The position numbers and the translations under genes were made by a program. DNA of 64,000 bases from Methylobacterium durans (lineage in GTDB: Bacteria; Pseudomonadota; Alphaproteobacteria; Rhizobiales; Beijerinckiaceae). Positions 9,619-19,300 of this stretch are shown piece after piece; positions within the stretch are counted from its first letter, which is position 1; each line of letters opens with the position of its first letter. Location: positions 1,116,001-1,180,000 of the forward strand of contig NZ_CP029550.1 in the NCBI RefSeq assembly GCF_003173715.1, read 5' to 3'. The notes under the pieces were generated by a model. That model ran no database searches. It was not told the DNA's origin and worked only from the letters and a program-made list of their open reading frames with translations.

Positions 9619-11499
9619 GTGAAGAGTGACCGCAACTCGATGGAGATTGTCTCGGCGTTGAGCCGGTGCCGTTCGGCGTTCATCGGCGTCGGTGTGATGA
9701 GCGGGCTGGTCAACGTGCTCTACCTGACCGGCTCGTTCTTCATGCTGGAGGTCTACGACCGCGTCATCCCGAGCCGCTCGGTGCCGACGCTGGTCGGCCT
9801 GATGGCCCTGGCGCTGGTCCTCTACGCCTTCCAGGGCCTCCTCGAGATGATCCGCTCGCGCATCCTGGCCCGGGTCGGCGCGGCGCTCGACGAGGCGCTC
9901 TCCGCCCGCGTCTTCGACCTCGTCGTGCGCGCGCCGCTGAAGGGCGCCACCCCCGGCGACGGCCTCCTGCCGCTGCGCGACCTCGATGCCCTGCGCGGCT
10001 TCCTCTCGGGCGCCGGGCCCGGCGCCTTCTTCGACCTGCCCTGGATGCCGATCTACCTCGTCATCTGCTTCCTGTTCCATCCCCTGATCGGCGTCGCCGC
10101 CATCGTCGGCGCCCTGGTGCTGGCCCTCGTCACCTACGTCACCGACCGCTCCACCCGCACCCCCGCCCAGGCCGCCACCGGCCATGGGCTTCGCCGCAAC
10201 GGCCTGGCCGAGGCCGGCCGGCGCAACGCCGAGGTGCTGGCCGCGCTGGGCATGCAGGGCCGGGTCGGGGCCCGCTGGGCTAGCGCCAACCGCGACTACA
10301 TGGAGGCCCAGCAGCGCGTCTCGGACGTGGCCGGCGGCTTCGGGGCCGGCTCCAAGGTCTTCCGCATGGCCCTGCAATCGGGCGTGCTGGCGCTCGGCGC
10401 CTGGCTGGTGATCAACAACATGGCCACCGCCGGCATCATCATCGCGAGCTCGATCCTGGTCTCGCGCGCGCTCGCCCCGGCCGAGCTGGCGATCGCCAAC
10501 TGGAAGGGCTTCGTGCAGGCCCGCCAGGCCTGGGGCCGGCTCTCCGAGCTGCTCGCCCGCATCCCCGCCGTCAGCCAGCCCCACGCCCTGCCCGCGCCCA
10601 CCCGCTCGCTGGCGGTCGAGGGGGTGAGCGTCGCCCCTCCCGGCGCGCCCCGCCTCGTGGTGCAGGACCTCTCCTTCGCCCTCCAGGCCGGCCAGGGGCT
10701 CGGGGTGATCGGGCCGTCGGCGTCGGGCAAGTCCTCGCTGGTGCGCGCCCTCGTCGGCGTCTGGCCGCCGGTGCGCGGCAAGGTCCGGCTGGATGGCGCC
10801 GCCCTCGACCAATGGTCGAGCGCCGATCTCGGGCCGCATATCGGCTTCCTGCCCCAGGAGGTCGAGCTGTTTGCCGGCACGATCGCGGAGAACATCAGCC
10901 GCTTCGAGGTCAGCCCCGACCCCGAGCACGTGATCGCGGCCGCCCGGGCAGCGGGCGTGCACGAGCTGATCCTGCGGCTCTCCGAGGGCTACGACACCCG
11001 CATCGGCGAGGGCGGGGCCGGGCTCTCGGCCGGCCAGCGCCAGCGGGTCGGGCTGGCGCGCGCGCTCTACCGCGAGCCGTTCCTGGTGATCCTGGACGAG
11101 CCCAACGCCAACCTCGACAACGAGGGCGAGAACGCGCTGACGCAAGCCATCCTGGGGGTGCGCCAGCGCGGCGGCATCTGCGTGGTGGTGGCCCACCGCC
11201 CGAGCGCGCTCGCCGCGGTGGATCTCGTTCTGATGATGGCGGACGGGCGCGCCCAGGCGTTCGGGCCCAAGGACGAGGTGTTCAAGCGGGTGCTGCGCCC
11301 GGCACCGGCCCCGGTGGCGGCCGAGCCACAGGCGCCGATGCCGCGGGCGATGGGGTTTGGAAGCGGTCCCGGCGGTAGTCAGGCCAGCGGTCAGGCAAGC
11401 GGCCTGGCAAGCGGCCTGGGAAGCGGCCAGGGCGGTCCCGGCGGCGGCCCGATGGGCGGTCCGGCCCAGCCGCCGGCCGGCCTGCAGGAGAGCGCGTGA
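9619..11499 (+). CDS. Type I secretion ABC transporter (PrtD/HlyB-like)
   Basis: This inner-membrane exporter ATPase (626 residues) powers type I secretion of C-terminally tagged proteins. The membrane domain occupies residues about 15-310 (first helices near FIGVGVMSGLVNVLYLTGSF, with the conserved FMLEVYDRVIPSRS). The nucleotide-binding domain shows Walker A GPSASGKSS at residue 365, signature LSAGQRQRVGLARAL near 470, and Walker B FLVILDEPNANLD near 490. There is no N-terminal C39 domain, as in the PrtD group. A GTG start is supported by GGAGGA nine bases upstream. The last 60 residues are an unusual Gly/Ser/Gln/Ala-rich tail of short repeats (SGQASGLASGLGSGQG). The HlyD-type adaptor follows after 103 bp that hold a tandem repeat. 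Confidence 0.92.
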   Translation: MKSDRNSMEIVSALSRCRSAFIGVGVMSGLVNVLYLTGSFFMLEVYDRVIPSRSVPTLVGLMALALVLYAFQGLLEMIRSRILARVGAALDEALSARVFDLVVRAPLKGATPGDGLLPLRDLDALRGFLSGAGPGAFFDLPWMPIYLVICFLFHPLIGVAAIVGALVLALVTYVTDRSTRTPAQAATGHGLRRNGLAEAGRRNAEVLAALGMQGRVGARWASANRDYMEAQQRVSDVAGGFGAGSKVFRMALQSGVLALGAWLVINNMATAGIIIASSILVSRALAPAELAIANWKGFVQARQAWGRLSELLARIPAVSQPHALPAPTRSLAVEGVSVAPPGAPRLVVQDLSFALQAGQGLGVIGPSASGKSSLVRALVGVWPPVRGKVRLDGAALDQWSSADLGPHIGFLPQEVELFAGTIAENISRFEVSPDPEHVIAAARAAGVHELILRLSEGYDTRIGEGGAGLSAGQRQRVGLARALYREPFLVILDEPNANLDNEGENALTQAILGVRQRGGICVVVAHRPSALAAVDLVLMMADGRAQAFGPKDEVFKRVLRPAPAPVAAEPQAPMPRAMGFGSGPGGSQASGQASGLASGLGSGQGGPGGGPMGGPAQPPAGLQESA

Positions 11500-11573
11500 T
11501 GCTGGGCGAGCGCGTGATGCTGGGCGAGCGCGTGATGCTGGGCGAGCGCCGGATGCTGGGCGAGCGCGTGATG
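11494..11573 (+). repeat. 18-bp tandem repeat across the end of the ABC transporter gene
   Basis: Four complete 18-bp units (GCGTGATGCTGGGCGAGC; the fourth with CCGG instead of CGTG) start at 11494, 11512, 11530 and 11548, followed by an 8-base partial unit. The first unit contains the stop codon of the transporter gene. Four of the five copies contain TGATG, an overlapping stop-start signal. Being 18 bp long, each extra unit keeps the frame, and an alternative frame through the array is open, encoding (RARDAG)n. Confidence 0.9.
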
Positions 11574-11602
11574 GGTGGGGCTGAGATGCGGGGGATCGTG
11601 AG

Positions 11603-12952
11603 ATGTCGGTGAGCATGAGCCCGGGCCTGGCCGCCCCCGGCCTGATCGGCCCGCCGCGCCCGCGCGCGCTCGGCTCGATCCGGCGCCACCTGGCCCTGGC
11701 CATCGGCCTGTCGGCGGCCCTGATCGTCGGGGTCGGCGGCTGGGCGACCTTCACCCAGATCTCGGGGGCGGTGATCGCGCCGGGCCAGCTCGTGGTGGAG
11801 TCGGACGTCAAGAAGGTGCAGCACCCGACCGGCGGGGTGGTCGGCGAGCTGCGGGTGCGCGAGGGCCAGCGGGTCAAGGCCGGCGACGTGCTGATCCGGC
11901 TCGACGAGACCCAGACCCGGGCCAACCTCGACATCGTGCTCAAAGCCCTCGACGAATTGTCCGCGCGCCGCGCCCGCGACGAGGCGGAGCGGGACGGGGC
12001 GGGCCGCGTGACGTTCGGGCCCGAGCTGCTGGCGCGCTCCTCCGACCCGGCGGTGGCGCACCTGCTCGAGGGCGAGGGGCGGCTGTTTGCGGCCCGCGTG
12101 GCCGCGCGGGAGGGCCAGAAGGCGCAGCTGCGCGAGCGGGTGGCGCAGCTCGGCCAGGAGATCAGGGGGCTGACCGAGCAGGCGGCGGCCAAGGACCGGG
12201 AGATCCGGCTGATCGGCTCGGAGCTGAAAGGGGTGCGCGAGCTGTTTGCCAAGAACCTGGTGCCGTTCTCGCGGGTGACCGCGCTGGAGCGGGACGCGGC
12301 GCGGCTGGAGGGGGAGCGGGGCCAGCTGATCGCCTCGACGGCCTCGGCGCGGGGCAAGATCACCGAGACGGAGCTGCAGATCCTGCAGGTGGACGGGGAC
12401 ATGCGCACGGAGGTGGGCAAGGAGCTCGCTGAGATCCGGGGTCGCTGGTCGGAACTCGTGGAGAAGCGGGTGGCGGCCGAGGACCAGTTGAAGCGCATCG
12501 ACCTGCGCGCGCCCCAGGACGGGACGGTGCACCAGCTGGCCGTGCACACGATCGGGGGTCTGGTGGTGCCGAGCGAGCCGGCGATGCTGATCGTGCCGTC
12601 GGCCGACCAGCTGGCGGTGGAGGTGAAGATCCAGCCGCAGGACATCGACAACGTGCGGGTGGGCCAGGCGGCGGTGCTGCGCTTCCCGGCCTTCAACCAG
12701 CGGGTGACGCCGGAGATCGACGGGGTGGTGAGCCGGGTCTCGGCGGACGTGACGAGCGATCCGAAGACGGGGATGAGCTACTACGTGGCGCGGATCCAGG
12801 TGCCGGAGGAGCAGACGGCGCGGCTGGGGGGCTCGAAGCTGGTGCCGGGCATGCCGGTGGAGAGCTTCATGCAACTCGGCGAGCGCTCCGTGCTCAGCTA
12901 CCTCACCAAGCCCCTCACCGACCAGATCGCCAAAGCCTGGAAAGAACGATAG
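11603..12952 (+). CDS. HlyD/PrtE-family membrane fusion protein
   Basis: The periplasmic adaptor (449 residues) couples the ABC exporter to an outer-membrane channel such as TolC, which is not encoded in the window. One membrane helix at residues about 27-50 (HLALAIGLSAALIVGVGGWA) is followed by a lipoyl-like half motif (GELRVREGQRVKAGDVLIRLDE), long coiled-coil segments (residues about 100-285) and the C-terminal beta-barrel region with GMPVESFMQLGERSVLSYL. The ATG follows GGGGGATCGTGAG. It is the second gene of the secretion operon, separated from the ATPase gene by the 18-bp repeat array. Confidence 0.92.
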   Translation: MSVSMSPGLAAPGLIGPPRPRALGSIRRHLALAIGLSAALIVGVGGWATFTQISGAVIAPGQLVVESDVKKVQHPTGGVVGELRVREGQRVKAGDVLIRLDETQTRANLDIVLKALDELSARRARDEAERDGAGRVTFGPELLARSSDPAVAHLLEGEGRLFAARVAAREGQKAQLRERVAQLGQEIRGLTEQAAAKDREIRLIGSELKGVRELFAKNLVPFSRVTALERDAARLEGERGQLIASTASARGKITETELQILQVDGDMRTEVGKELAEIRGRWSELVEKRVAAEDQLKRIDLRAPQDGTVHQLAVHTIGGLVVPSEPAMLIVPSADQLAVEVKIQPQDIDNVRVGQAAVLRFPAFNQRVTPEIDGVVSRVSADVTSDPKTGMSYYVARIQVPEEQTARLGGSKLVPGMPVESFMQLGERSVLSYLTKPLTDQIAKAWKER

Positions 12953-13014
12953 CCGAGAAGCGGGGGCCGCCGATCCCCGGCTGCCAAGCCTGACTTGGCG
13001 CGGTATGCTCGACC

Positions 13015-14124
13015 ATGAGCCGCGCGCGTCTGTCCATCCTCGTCGTCGGTGCCGGCATCGTCGGCCTGGCCTCGGCCCGCGCGCTGGCCCTGCGCGGACA
13101 CGACGTCGTCGTCGCCGAGGCCGCGGACTCGATCGGGACCGGGATCTCCTCGCGCAATTCCGAGGTGATTCACGCCGGGCTCTATTATCCGACGGATTCG
13201 CTCCGGGCGCGCCATTGCGTCGAGGGGCGCCGTCGCCTCTACGCCTTCTGCGAGAGCCACGGCGTGCCGCACGCGCGCCTCGGCAAGCTCGTCGTCGCGA
13301 CGGCGGAGGCCGAGGAGCTGGCCATCGTCGCCATCCACGAGCGCGCCCGCCGGAACGGCGTCGAGGGCCTGCGCCTCCTGACGGGCGCCGAGGCGCGCGA
13401 GATCGAGCCGAACCTCGCCTGCACGCGCGCCCTCCACTCGCCCGAGACCGGGATCATCGACAGCCACGCCCTCATGCTGGCGCTCCAGGGCGAAATCGAA
13501 ACGCGCGGCGGGATGCTCGCCTTCCGCACGCCCGTCGAGCGCCTGCTCCGCGATGGCGATGCCTGGATCGCGCTGACCGGCGGCGAGGCAGCGGGCGAGA
13601 TGCCGTTCGACGCCGTCGTGAACGCGGCAAGCTTCGGCGCACCGGCCCTCGCCGCGCGCACGGAGGGCTACGAGCCGGCGCGACCGCCCCGCCTCGTCCT
13701 CGCCAAGGGCAGCTACTTCTCGTACGCCGGCAAGCCCGCCTTCCGGCGGCTCGTCTACCCCGCACCGGTCGAGGGCGGGCTCGGCATCCACCTCACCCTC
13801 GACCTCGCCGGCCGGATGCGCTTCGGCCCCGACGTCGAGTGGACGGACGGGCTCGACTTCACCGTCGACCCCTCCCGCGCGGACGCCTTCTACGGGGCGA
13901 TCCGCCGCTACTGGCCGGCGCTCCCGGACGGCAGCCTCGTGCCCGATTACGCGGGCATCCGGCCGAAGCTGACCGGGCCCGGCGAGCCAGCGGAGGATTT
14001 CCGCATCGACGGTCCGCGCGAGCACGGCCTGCCCGGCCTCGTGCACCTGTTCGGCATCGAGAGCCCCGGCCTGACCGCGAGCCTGTCGCTCGCGGAGGAT
14101 GTGGCCGACAGGCTGAACGCCTGA
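13015..14124 (+). CDS. FAD-dependent oxidoreductase, L-2-hydroxyglutarate oxidase-like
   Basis: A 369-residue DAO-fold flavoprotein. The FAD-binding GAGIVGLASARALALRG is at residues 12-28, followed by SSRNSEVIHAGLYYP, which is characteristic of the LhgO/YgaF group and probably contacts the flavin. Later motifs KGSYFSYAG, GLGIHLTLDLAGRMRFGPD and PDYAGIRPKL also match that group. LhgO oxidises L-2-hydroxyglutarate to 2-oxoglutarate, feeding electrons to the quinone pool. Substrate assignment by family resemblance is reasonable but unproven. It stands 62 bp after the HlyD-type gene on the same strand, and no functional link with secretion is apparent. Confidence 0.8.
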   Translation: MSRARLSILVVGAGIVGLASARALALRGHDVVVAEAADSIGTGISSRNSEVIHAGLYYPTDSLRARHCVEGRRRLYAFCESHGVPHARLGKLVVATAEAEELAIVAIHERARRNGVEGLRLLTGAEAREIEPNLACTRALHSPETGIIDSHALMLALQGEIETRGGMLAFRTPVERLLRDGDAWIALTGGEAAGEMPFDAVVNAASFGAPALAARTEGYEPARPPRLVLAKGSYFSYAGKPAFRRLVYPAPVEGGLGIHLTLDLAGRMRFGPDVEWTDGLDFTVDPSRADAFYGAIRRYWPALPDGSLVPDYAGIRPKLTGPGEPAEDFRIDGPREHGLPGLVHLFGIESPGLTASLSLAEDVADRLNA

Positions 14125-14137
14125 GCGAGCCCCTCCC

Positions 14138-16396
14138 CTACTTGGTCTCGGCGACGTGGACGCCGGCCCAATCCTCCGGTGGCGGCGCGCGCTCGAAGGC
14201 CACGATGCGGGCGGCGTAGAGGTCGTAGAGCGCATCGAGACCGAAGCCGAGGGCCCGGCAGGTTTCGAGGTGGTCGCGGGCGCCCGCCCAGTCGCACCCG
14301 CGGTAGCAGGCAAGCAGTGCAGCGTGGGCGGTGGAAAGCCGCGCGAACGTCTCCGAGGCACGCATCTCGGCGTCTCCGAGCAGCACCGAGATCGTCTCGG
14401 GCAGCAGCTTGCCCTTCACCCGGATCCGATCGATCTCGAGCAACGCGAAGCGGTCCGAGACCGCCGAGGCGGTGGCATCGCCGAGGATGATCTGCACGCC
14501 GTAGGTCTTCGATTGGCCTTCGAGGCGCGAGGCGACGTTCACCGTGTCGCCGAGGACCGAATAGTCGAAGCGCTGGGCCGAGCCCATGTTTCCGACGACG
14601 CAGCGCCCGGTGTTGATGCCGATGCCGACGTTGAGGGGCAGGACGGGGTGGCCGCCGGCCTCGGCTTCCGCCCGCCGCTCGGCGTTGAGCGCGTTCATGC
14701 GGGCGATCATCTCCAGGGCGGCCGCGCAGGCATTCGCCTCTTGGTCCGGATCGTCGAGCGGCGCGTTCCAGAACGCCATGATGGCGTCGCCCATGTATTT
14801 GTCGATGGTGCCCCGCCGCCCGATGATCGCGTCGGTGAGCGGCGTCAGGAAGCGATTCATCAAGGTCGTGAGGCCGGCCGGATCCGCCCGGTAGAATTCC
14901 GAGATCGCCGTGAATCCGCGAACATCGCTGAACATGATGGTGAGGGGCCGCTCCTCGCCGCCGAGGCGCAGCTTCTCGGGCGAGGCCGCGAGTTCGTCGA
15001 CGAGGGCCGGCGAGAGGTACTGGCTGAAGGCCGAGCGGATGCGCTGCCGGCCCATCTGCTCGCGGGTGTAATTCGTGAAGACGAGCACCGCGTAGACGCC
15101 GAAGCTCGCCCCCAGCGGGAAAGTCGGGTCGAGCAGGATGCCGAGTTCGGTGAAGCGGAGCCACGAGATCGCGGCGATGAAGATCGCGACCACCGCGCCG
15201 AGCACGAGGAGCCATGCGGCCCCGAGCACCGGTGCGAAGGCGATGATCCCGGCCGAGACGGCGATCGCGAGCAGCACCTCCACCACGATGGCGTAACTCG
15301 GATAGGACAGCGTCGCGCGGGTGAGCACGCTCTCCAGAACCTGCGCGTGGATCTCGACGCCGGGGATGATGCGGTCGACGGGCGTGGTCTTGTTGTCGAG
15401 GAGCCCGATCGCGGACGTTCCGATCAGCACGATCTTCTGGGCGACCCGCTCCCTGTCGAAGCTGCCGTCGAGGACGGCGCGCGCCGGGACGAAGCGGGCC
15501 GGATCGTGGTGGTTGAAGTGCAGCCAGACCGATCCGCTCGCGTCGGTCGGCACTTCGAAGCCCGGCACGGCGGCGGCGCTGACGCCGCCTTCGTCGGTGC
15601 GCAGCATCACGGCGCCGCTGCCGGTGAGCACCCGCAGTACCTCCAGCGACAGGGCTGGCACCATCCGCCCCTCGGCGATCAGAACGAGGGGCACCCGGCG
15701 CACGATACCGTCGCGCTCCGGCACGATGGTGAAGAGCCCGCGCCCCGCCGCCGCTTGCTCCAGCTCCGGCACGTTGCGCAGGAGGCCGGGGAAATGCGCG
15801 ATGTGGGCGGAGGCGTCAGGGCCAATCTGCGCGAAGCCGGTCTCGGGCAGGGCGGCATCGTTGCCCGAGGGCTGCGCCAGGGCCGTCTGCCCGAGGACGA
15901 CCCGCGAGGCGGCCACCGCCTCTGCGAGAATCCGATCGTTGCTGGGCAGCCGGGCGAGCGTCGCCCGGCTCTCCGCGTCGAGCCCGGCGACGCTCTCCGC
16001 AACGAGGGCCGGCGAGAGGCGGTCGGGTTCGGGAAAGACGGCGTCGAAGGCGATCGCCGCAGCCCCGGCCTCGGTCAGGCGCCGGACCAGGTCGGCGACG
16101 CGGGTACGGGCCCAGGGCCACTGCCCGAGGGCGCGGATGCTAGCCTCGTCAATGTCGACGATGGTGACCGGCCGCAACGTCGCCGGGCGCGGTCGCAGGA
16201 TCTGAAAGGCGTCGAAGGTGCGAAGCCTGAAGGTCTCGACCGGCGGCGGGTCACAGAGCCGCAGCACCACGAAGAGGACGAGGACCGATGTCGCCAGCAC
16301 CCGGTCGAGGCCGATCCGGCCGACGAGTCCCCGGCGCGCGGCGGCGTGGCGGGCGGTGAAGCCGGGAGGTATGCCTGTTTGGCCCGCTTCCCTCAC
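14138..16396 (-). CDS. CHASE2-domain class III adenylate cyclase
   Basis: A 752-residue membrane cyclase. After an N-terminal helix (residues about 32-45) there is a large periplasmic CHASE2 sensor (residues about 50-340; start VTIVDIDEASIRALGQWPW, end VLIGTSAIGLLDNKTTP). Three closely spaced membrane helices follow, then a class III catalytic domain (residues about 490-690) with the metal-binding Asp residues in IMFSDVRGFTAISEF and DKYMGDAIMAFWNAP and the substrate region DYSVLGDTVNVASRLEG. Conversion of ATP to cAMP is expected from the Lys in DKYMGD. The start codon overlaps the stop of the FecR-domain gene by 4 bases (ATGA), so translation is coupled. CHASE2 cyclases and FecR-domain proteins are known neighbours in many bacteria. 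Confidence 0.9.
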   Translation of the reverse strand: MREAGQTGIPPGFTARHAAARRGLVGRIGLDRVLATSVLVLFVVLRLCDPPPVETFRLRTFDAFQILRPRPATLRPVTIVDIDEASIRALGQWPWARTRVADLVRRLTEAGAAAIAFDAVFPEPDRLSPALVAESVAGLDAESRATLARLPSNDRILAEAVAASRVVLGQTALAQPSGNDAALPETGFAQIGPDASAHIAHFPGLLRNVPELEQAAAGRGLFTIVPERDGIVRRVPLVLIAEGRMVPALSLEVLRVLTGSGAVMLRTDEGGVSAAAVPGFEVPTDASGSVWLHFNHHDPARFVPARAVLDGSFDRERVAQKIVLIGTSAIGLLDNKTTPVDRIIPGVEIHAQVLESVLTRATLSYPSYAIVVEVLLAIAVSAGIIAFAPVLGAAWLLVLGAVVAIFIAAISWLRFTELGILLDPTFPLGASFGVYAVLVFTNYTREQMGRQRIRSAFSQYLSPALVDELAASPEKLRLGGEERPLTIMFSDVRGFTAISEFYRADPAGLTTLMNRFLTPLTDAIIGRRGTIDKYMGDAIMAFWNAPLDDPDQEANACAAALEMIARMNALNAERRAEAEAGGHPVLPLNVGIGINTGRCVVGNMGSAQRFDYSVLGDTVNVASRLEGQSKTYGVQIILGDATASAVSDRFALLEIDRIRVKGKLLPETISVLLGDAEMRASETFARLSTAHAALLACYRGCDWAGARDHLETCRALGFGLDALYDLYAARIVAFERAPPPEDWAGVHVAETK

Positions 16397-19300
16397 ACCA
16401 GCGGTGCCTGAGCGTTCAGCCGGACGAGGTGATCGGTCCAGATCAGAGTCACGTCGGTGGCGGACGCCGGCAGGCTCGTCAGATGCGCCAGGATGTGCCA
16501 GTCGCCGCCCGACCCGTCGCTCACCTCCAGCGCCGCGTGATCGCCCTCCGTCACGAGGCGGGCGAAGGCCGCGAGGTTCTCGTATGTCACGTTTCCGCCG
16601 AACACGCCGGTGAGGTCGATCGCGTCGCCCGACGCGCCCGCAGCGAAATCCGTGATGGTGCGGGCCGTGCCGGCATCAGCGAAGACGAACACGTCGCGGC
16701 CGGCTCCGCCCGTCAGGACTTCCGTGGTAGCCGACGCGATCAGGATCTCCGCAGCGGCCGTGCCGACGAGGTGACGCGCCTCGCCGCGGGTCACGACGGC
16801 CTCCACCGCCTGCACCGCCGGCGTGCCGTGCTCATCCTGCACGACGTAGCTGAAATGGCCGCCGTCGCCCGTGCCCTGATAGCGGATCGCGTCGCCGGAT
16901 GGAGCGAATTGCGCGTCCGTCACGCTCACCACCCCGAGGCGCGCGCCGGAATCCGGATCGCGGTCGTTGAAGAGCAGTGCCGATATCGGCACGGTGAGGG
17001 AGGCATCGGGTGCGGCGACGATGTGGTCTTGACCGCCGATCGGGGCGTCGTTGTCCCCCGAGACGGTGAAGAACGCCGTCGCCGAGGCCGTGGCGCCCGT
17101 GCTGTTCGCGATCGTGTAGACGAAGGAATCCGTCGCCGTCTCGCCCTGGGCCAGATGATCGAAGGCCGCGCGCGGATCGTAGGTGATGGTGCCGTCCGGG
17201 TTGAGGGTGACGGCGGCGCCGTGCGCGCTCGTGCCGGCTACCGAGACGAGGTGGATTGGCAACCCGCTCGGATCGCTGTCGTTGGCGAGGAGTTCCGCCG
17301 GCTGGATGACGAGCGGCATGTCCTCGCGGATGCGGGGCACGACGCCGGCGTAGTCGATGACGAGCTCGGCACCGACGACCTGCCCGAACGTCGAATCGTA
17401 CGACCCGACCTGGAATTCGATGTAGTAGGTCCCGCCCGACGGAAGGACGAAGGTCTTCGTCTGCCATCCGGTCGAGCCGGACACGATGCTGTCTTCCTGC
17501 AGCACGGTCGCGACGATCTGGCCGTTCGACGCATCGCGCAGGTATCCGCGGCCGCGAGCGTGGTCCTCGCCGCTCGACAATTGCCAGTCGAACTTGATCG
17601 CGTCACCGGCCGAGGCCGAGAACGTGGCGCTACGGATCGACGGCCCCCAGGCCGTGCCGCCGCGTGTGTCGATCGTGCCCTCGAAGGCCAGCACCGCGAC
17701 GGCGTCGGCGCCCGCGAGATACGTGCCGCTGCGATCGACGACGATCTGCGGCCGGTAGGAATTGTTGATGAAATTCCCGGAATTCACGGTGGATTGGGTC
17801 CAGCCGGAGAAATCCGGTGCGGCGCCGAATCCGCTGTTCACCAAGAGGCTCGGATGCAGGTCGAGGTCGTCGGCGGCGACGGGCGGCCGCTCGCCGGCTC
17901 CGGCCAGCGTCACCGAGACGACCTGGGTCGTGCTCCCGCCGAGACTGTCCGAGATCCGGACCGAGTAGGTCTGCACGCGGGTCTCGCCGGCGGAAAGCGC
18001 GTCGATCGCACCGTCCGGCACCGCGAAGTTCCAGGCCAGGGTTCCGGACGCCTCGTCGATCGCACCGAGCGTGAGCGTGCCGAGATACCCGGTTCCGTCC
18101 GCGACGACGGTCGCGCCGTGGACGTCACCGAAATCGGGATCGCTGAAGGCGATCGTGCCCGAGCGGCTGTGCAGGAGTGTCCCGCTGCCGGGTGCGCCGT
18201 AGGCCACCTCGTCCACGCGCGCCGCAGCGCTCGTGGCGTCAGGCCGGATGACGGGCGCGTCGTTGACGGGCGCGATCTGGAACCGGGCGGTCTGCGCGAC
18301 GTCGCCGCCATGGCCGTCCGTGATCGTGTAGGCGAGCGTCACCGGCCCATTGGCATTCGCGGCGGGCCGATAAGCGTAGCGCCCGTCGCCCAGATCCTCG
18401 ATCGTGCCGCCGCCGCCAACGATCTTCAGGCCGGTCAGGGCGAGGACGTCCCCATCGACGTCGCCCGCGCCGGCAAGGAGTTCGGCGGCGGTGATCACGC
18501 GCGCGGTATCCTCGAGGCTCGCCGCCAGCACGAGCGGGCCGCCGATCGTCGGTGCATCGTTGACCGGGATGACATCGAAGCGGGCGGTCTGCGCGACGCT
18601 GCCGCCGTGGCCATCAGTGATCGTGTAGGCGAGCGTCACCGGCCCGCTCGCATTCGAGTCGGGCCGGTAGGCGTAGTGGCCGTTGCCCAGATCCTCGATC
18701 GTGCCGTCGCCGCTCACGATCCTCAACGCGGTCACGGCGAGCGCGTCGCCGTCCGCATCCGTCGCCCCGGCGAGCAGATCGAGCGGACTGATCGGGCGAA
18801 GGGTGTCCTCGGGACTCGACCGGAGCGACAGCGCCCGCGCGACGACCGGTGCATCGTTGACGGGCGAGACCTCGAAACTCGCAATCTGCTCGACGCCGCC
18901 GCCGTGCCCGTCCGTGATCGCGTAGGCGAGCGTCACGCGTCCGCTCGCATCTGCCGCCGGCCGGTAGATGAAGCGGCCGTCGCCGAGATCCTCGATCGTA
19001 CCGCCGCCACTCACGACGCGCAGCCCGCTCACCCGCAGTGCATCGCCGTCGACGTCGCTCGCGCCGGCGAGGAGGTCCGCGGCCGAGACGATCCGCGAGG
19101 CATCCTCTGCGCCCGCCGCGAGGACGATTGCGAGGGGCGCGACGGGCGCATCGTTGACCCCGGTCACGTCCATCGTGAGCGTCGTCGTGGCACTCACGCC
19201 CGTCTTGTCCTCGACGCGGTAGGTGAAGACGTCCGCGCCCTGCTGCCCCTCGGCGAGGCCGGCGGCCTTGTCGGCCCGGTAGACATAGGTGCCGTCGTCC

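Noticed and set aside
9586..12696. A 1036-codon open frame opposite the type I secretion genes
   Set aside because: It is an antisense shadow of the ABC and HlyD genes; its apparent RSPSIT repeats are just the reverse reading of the 18-bp tandem array.
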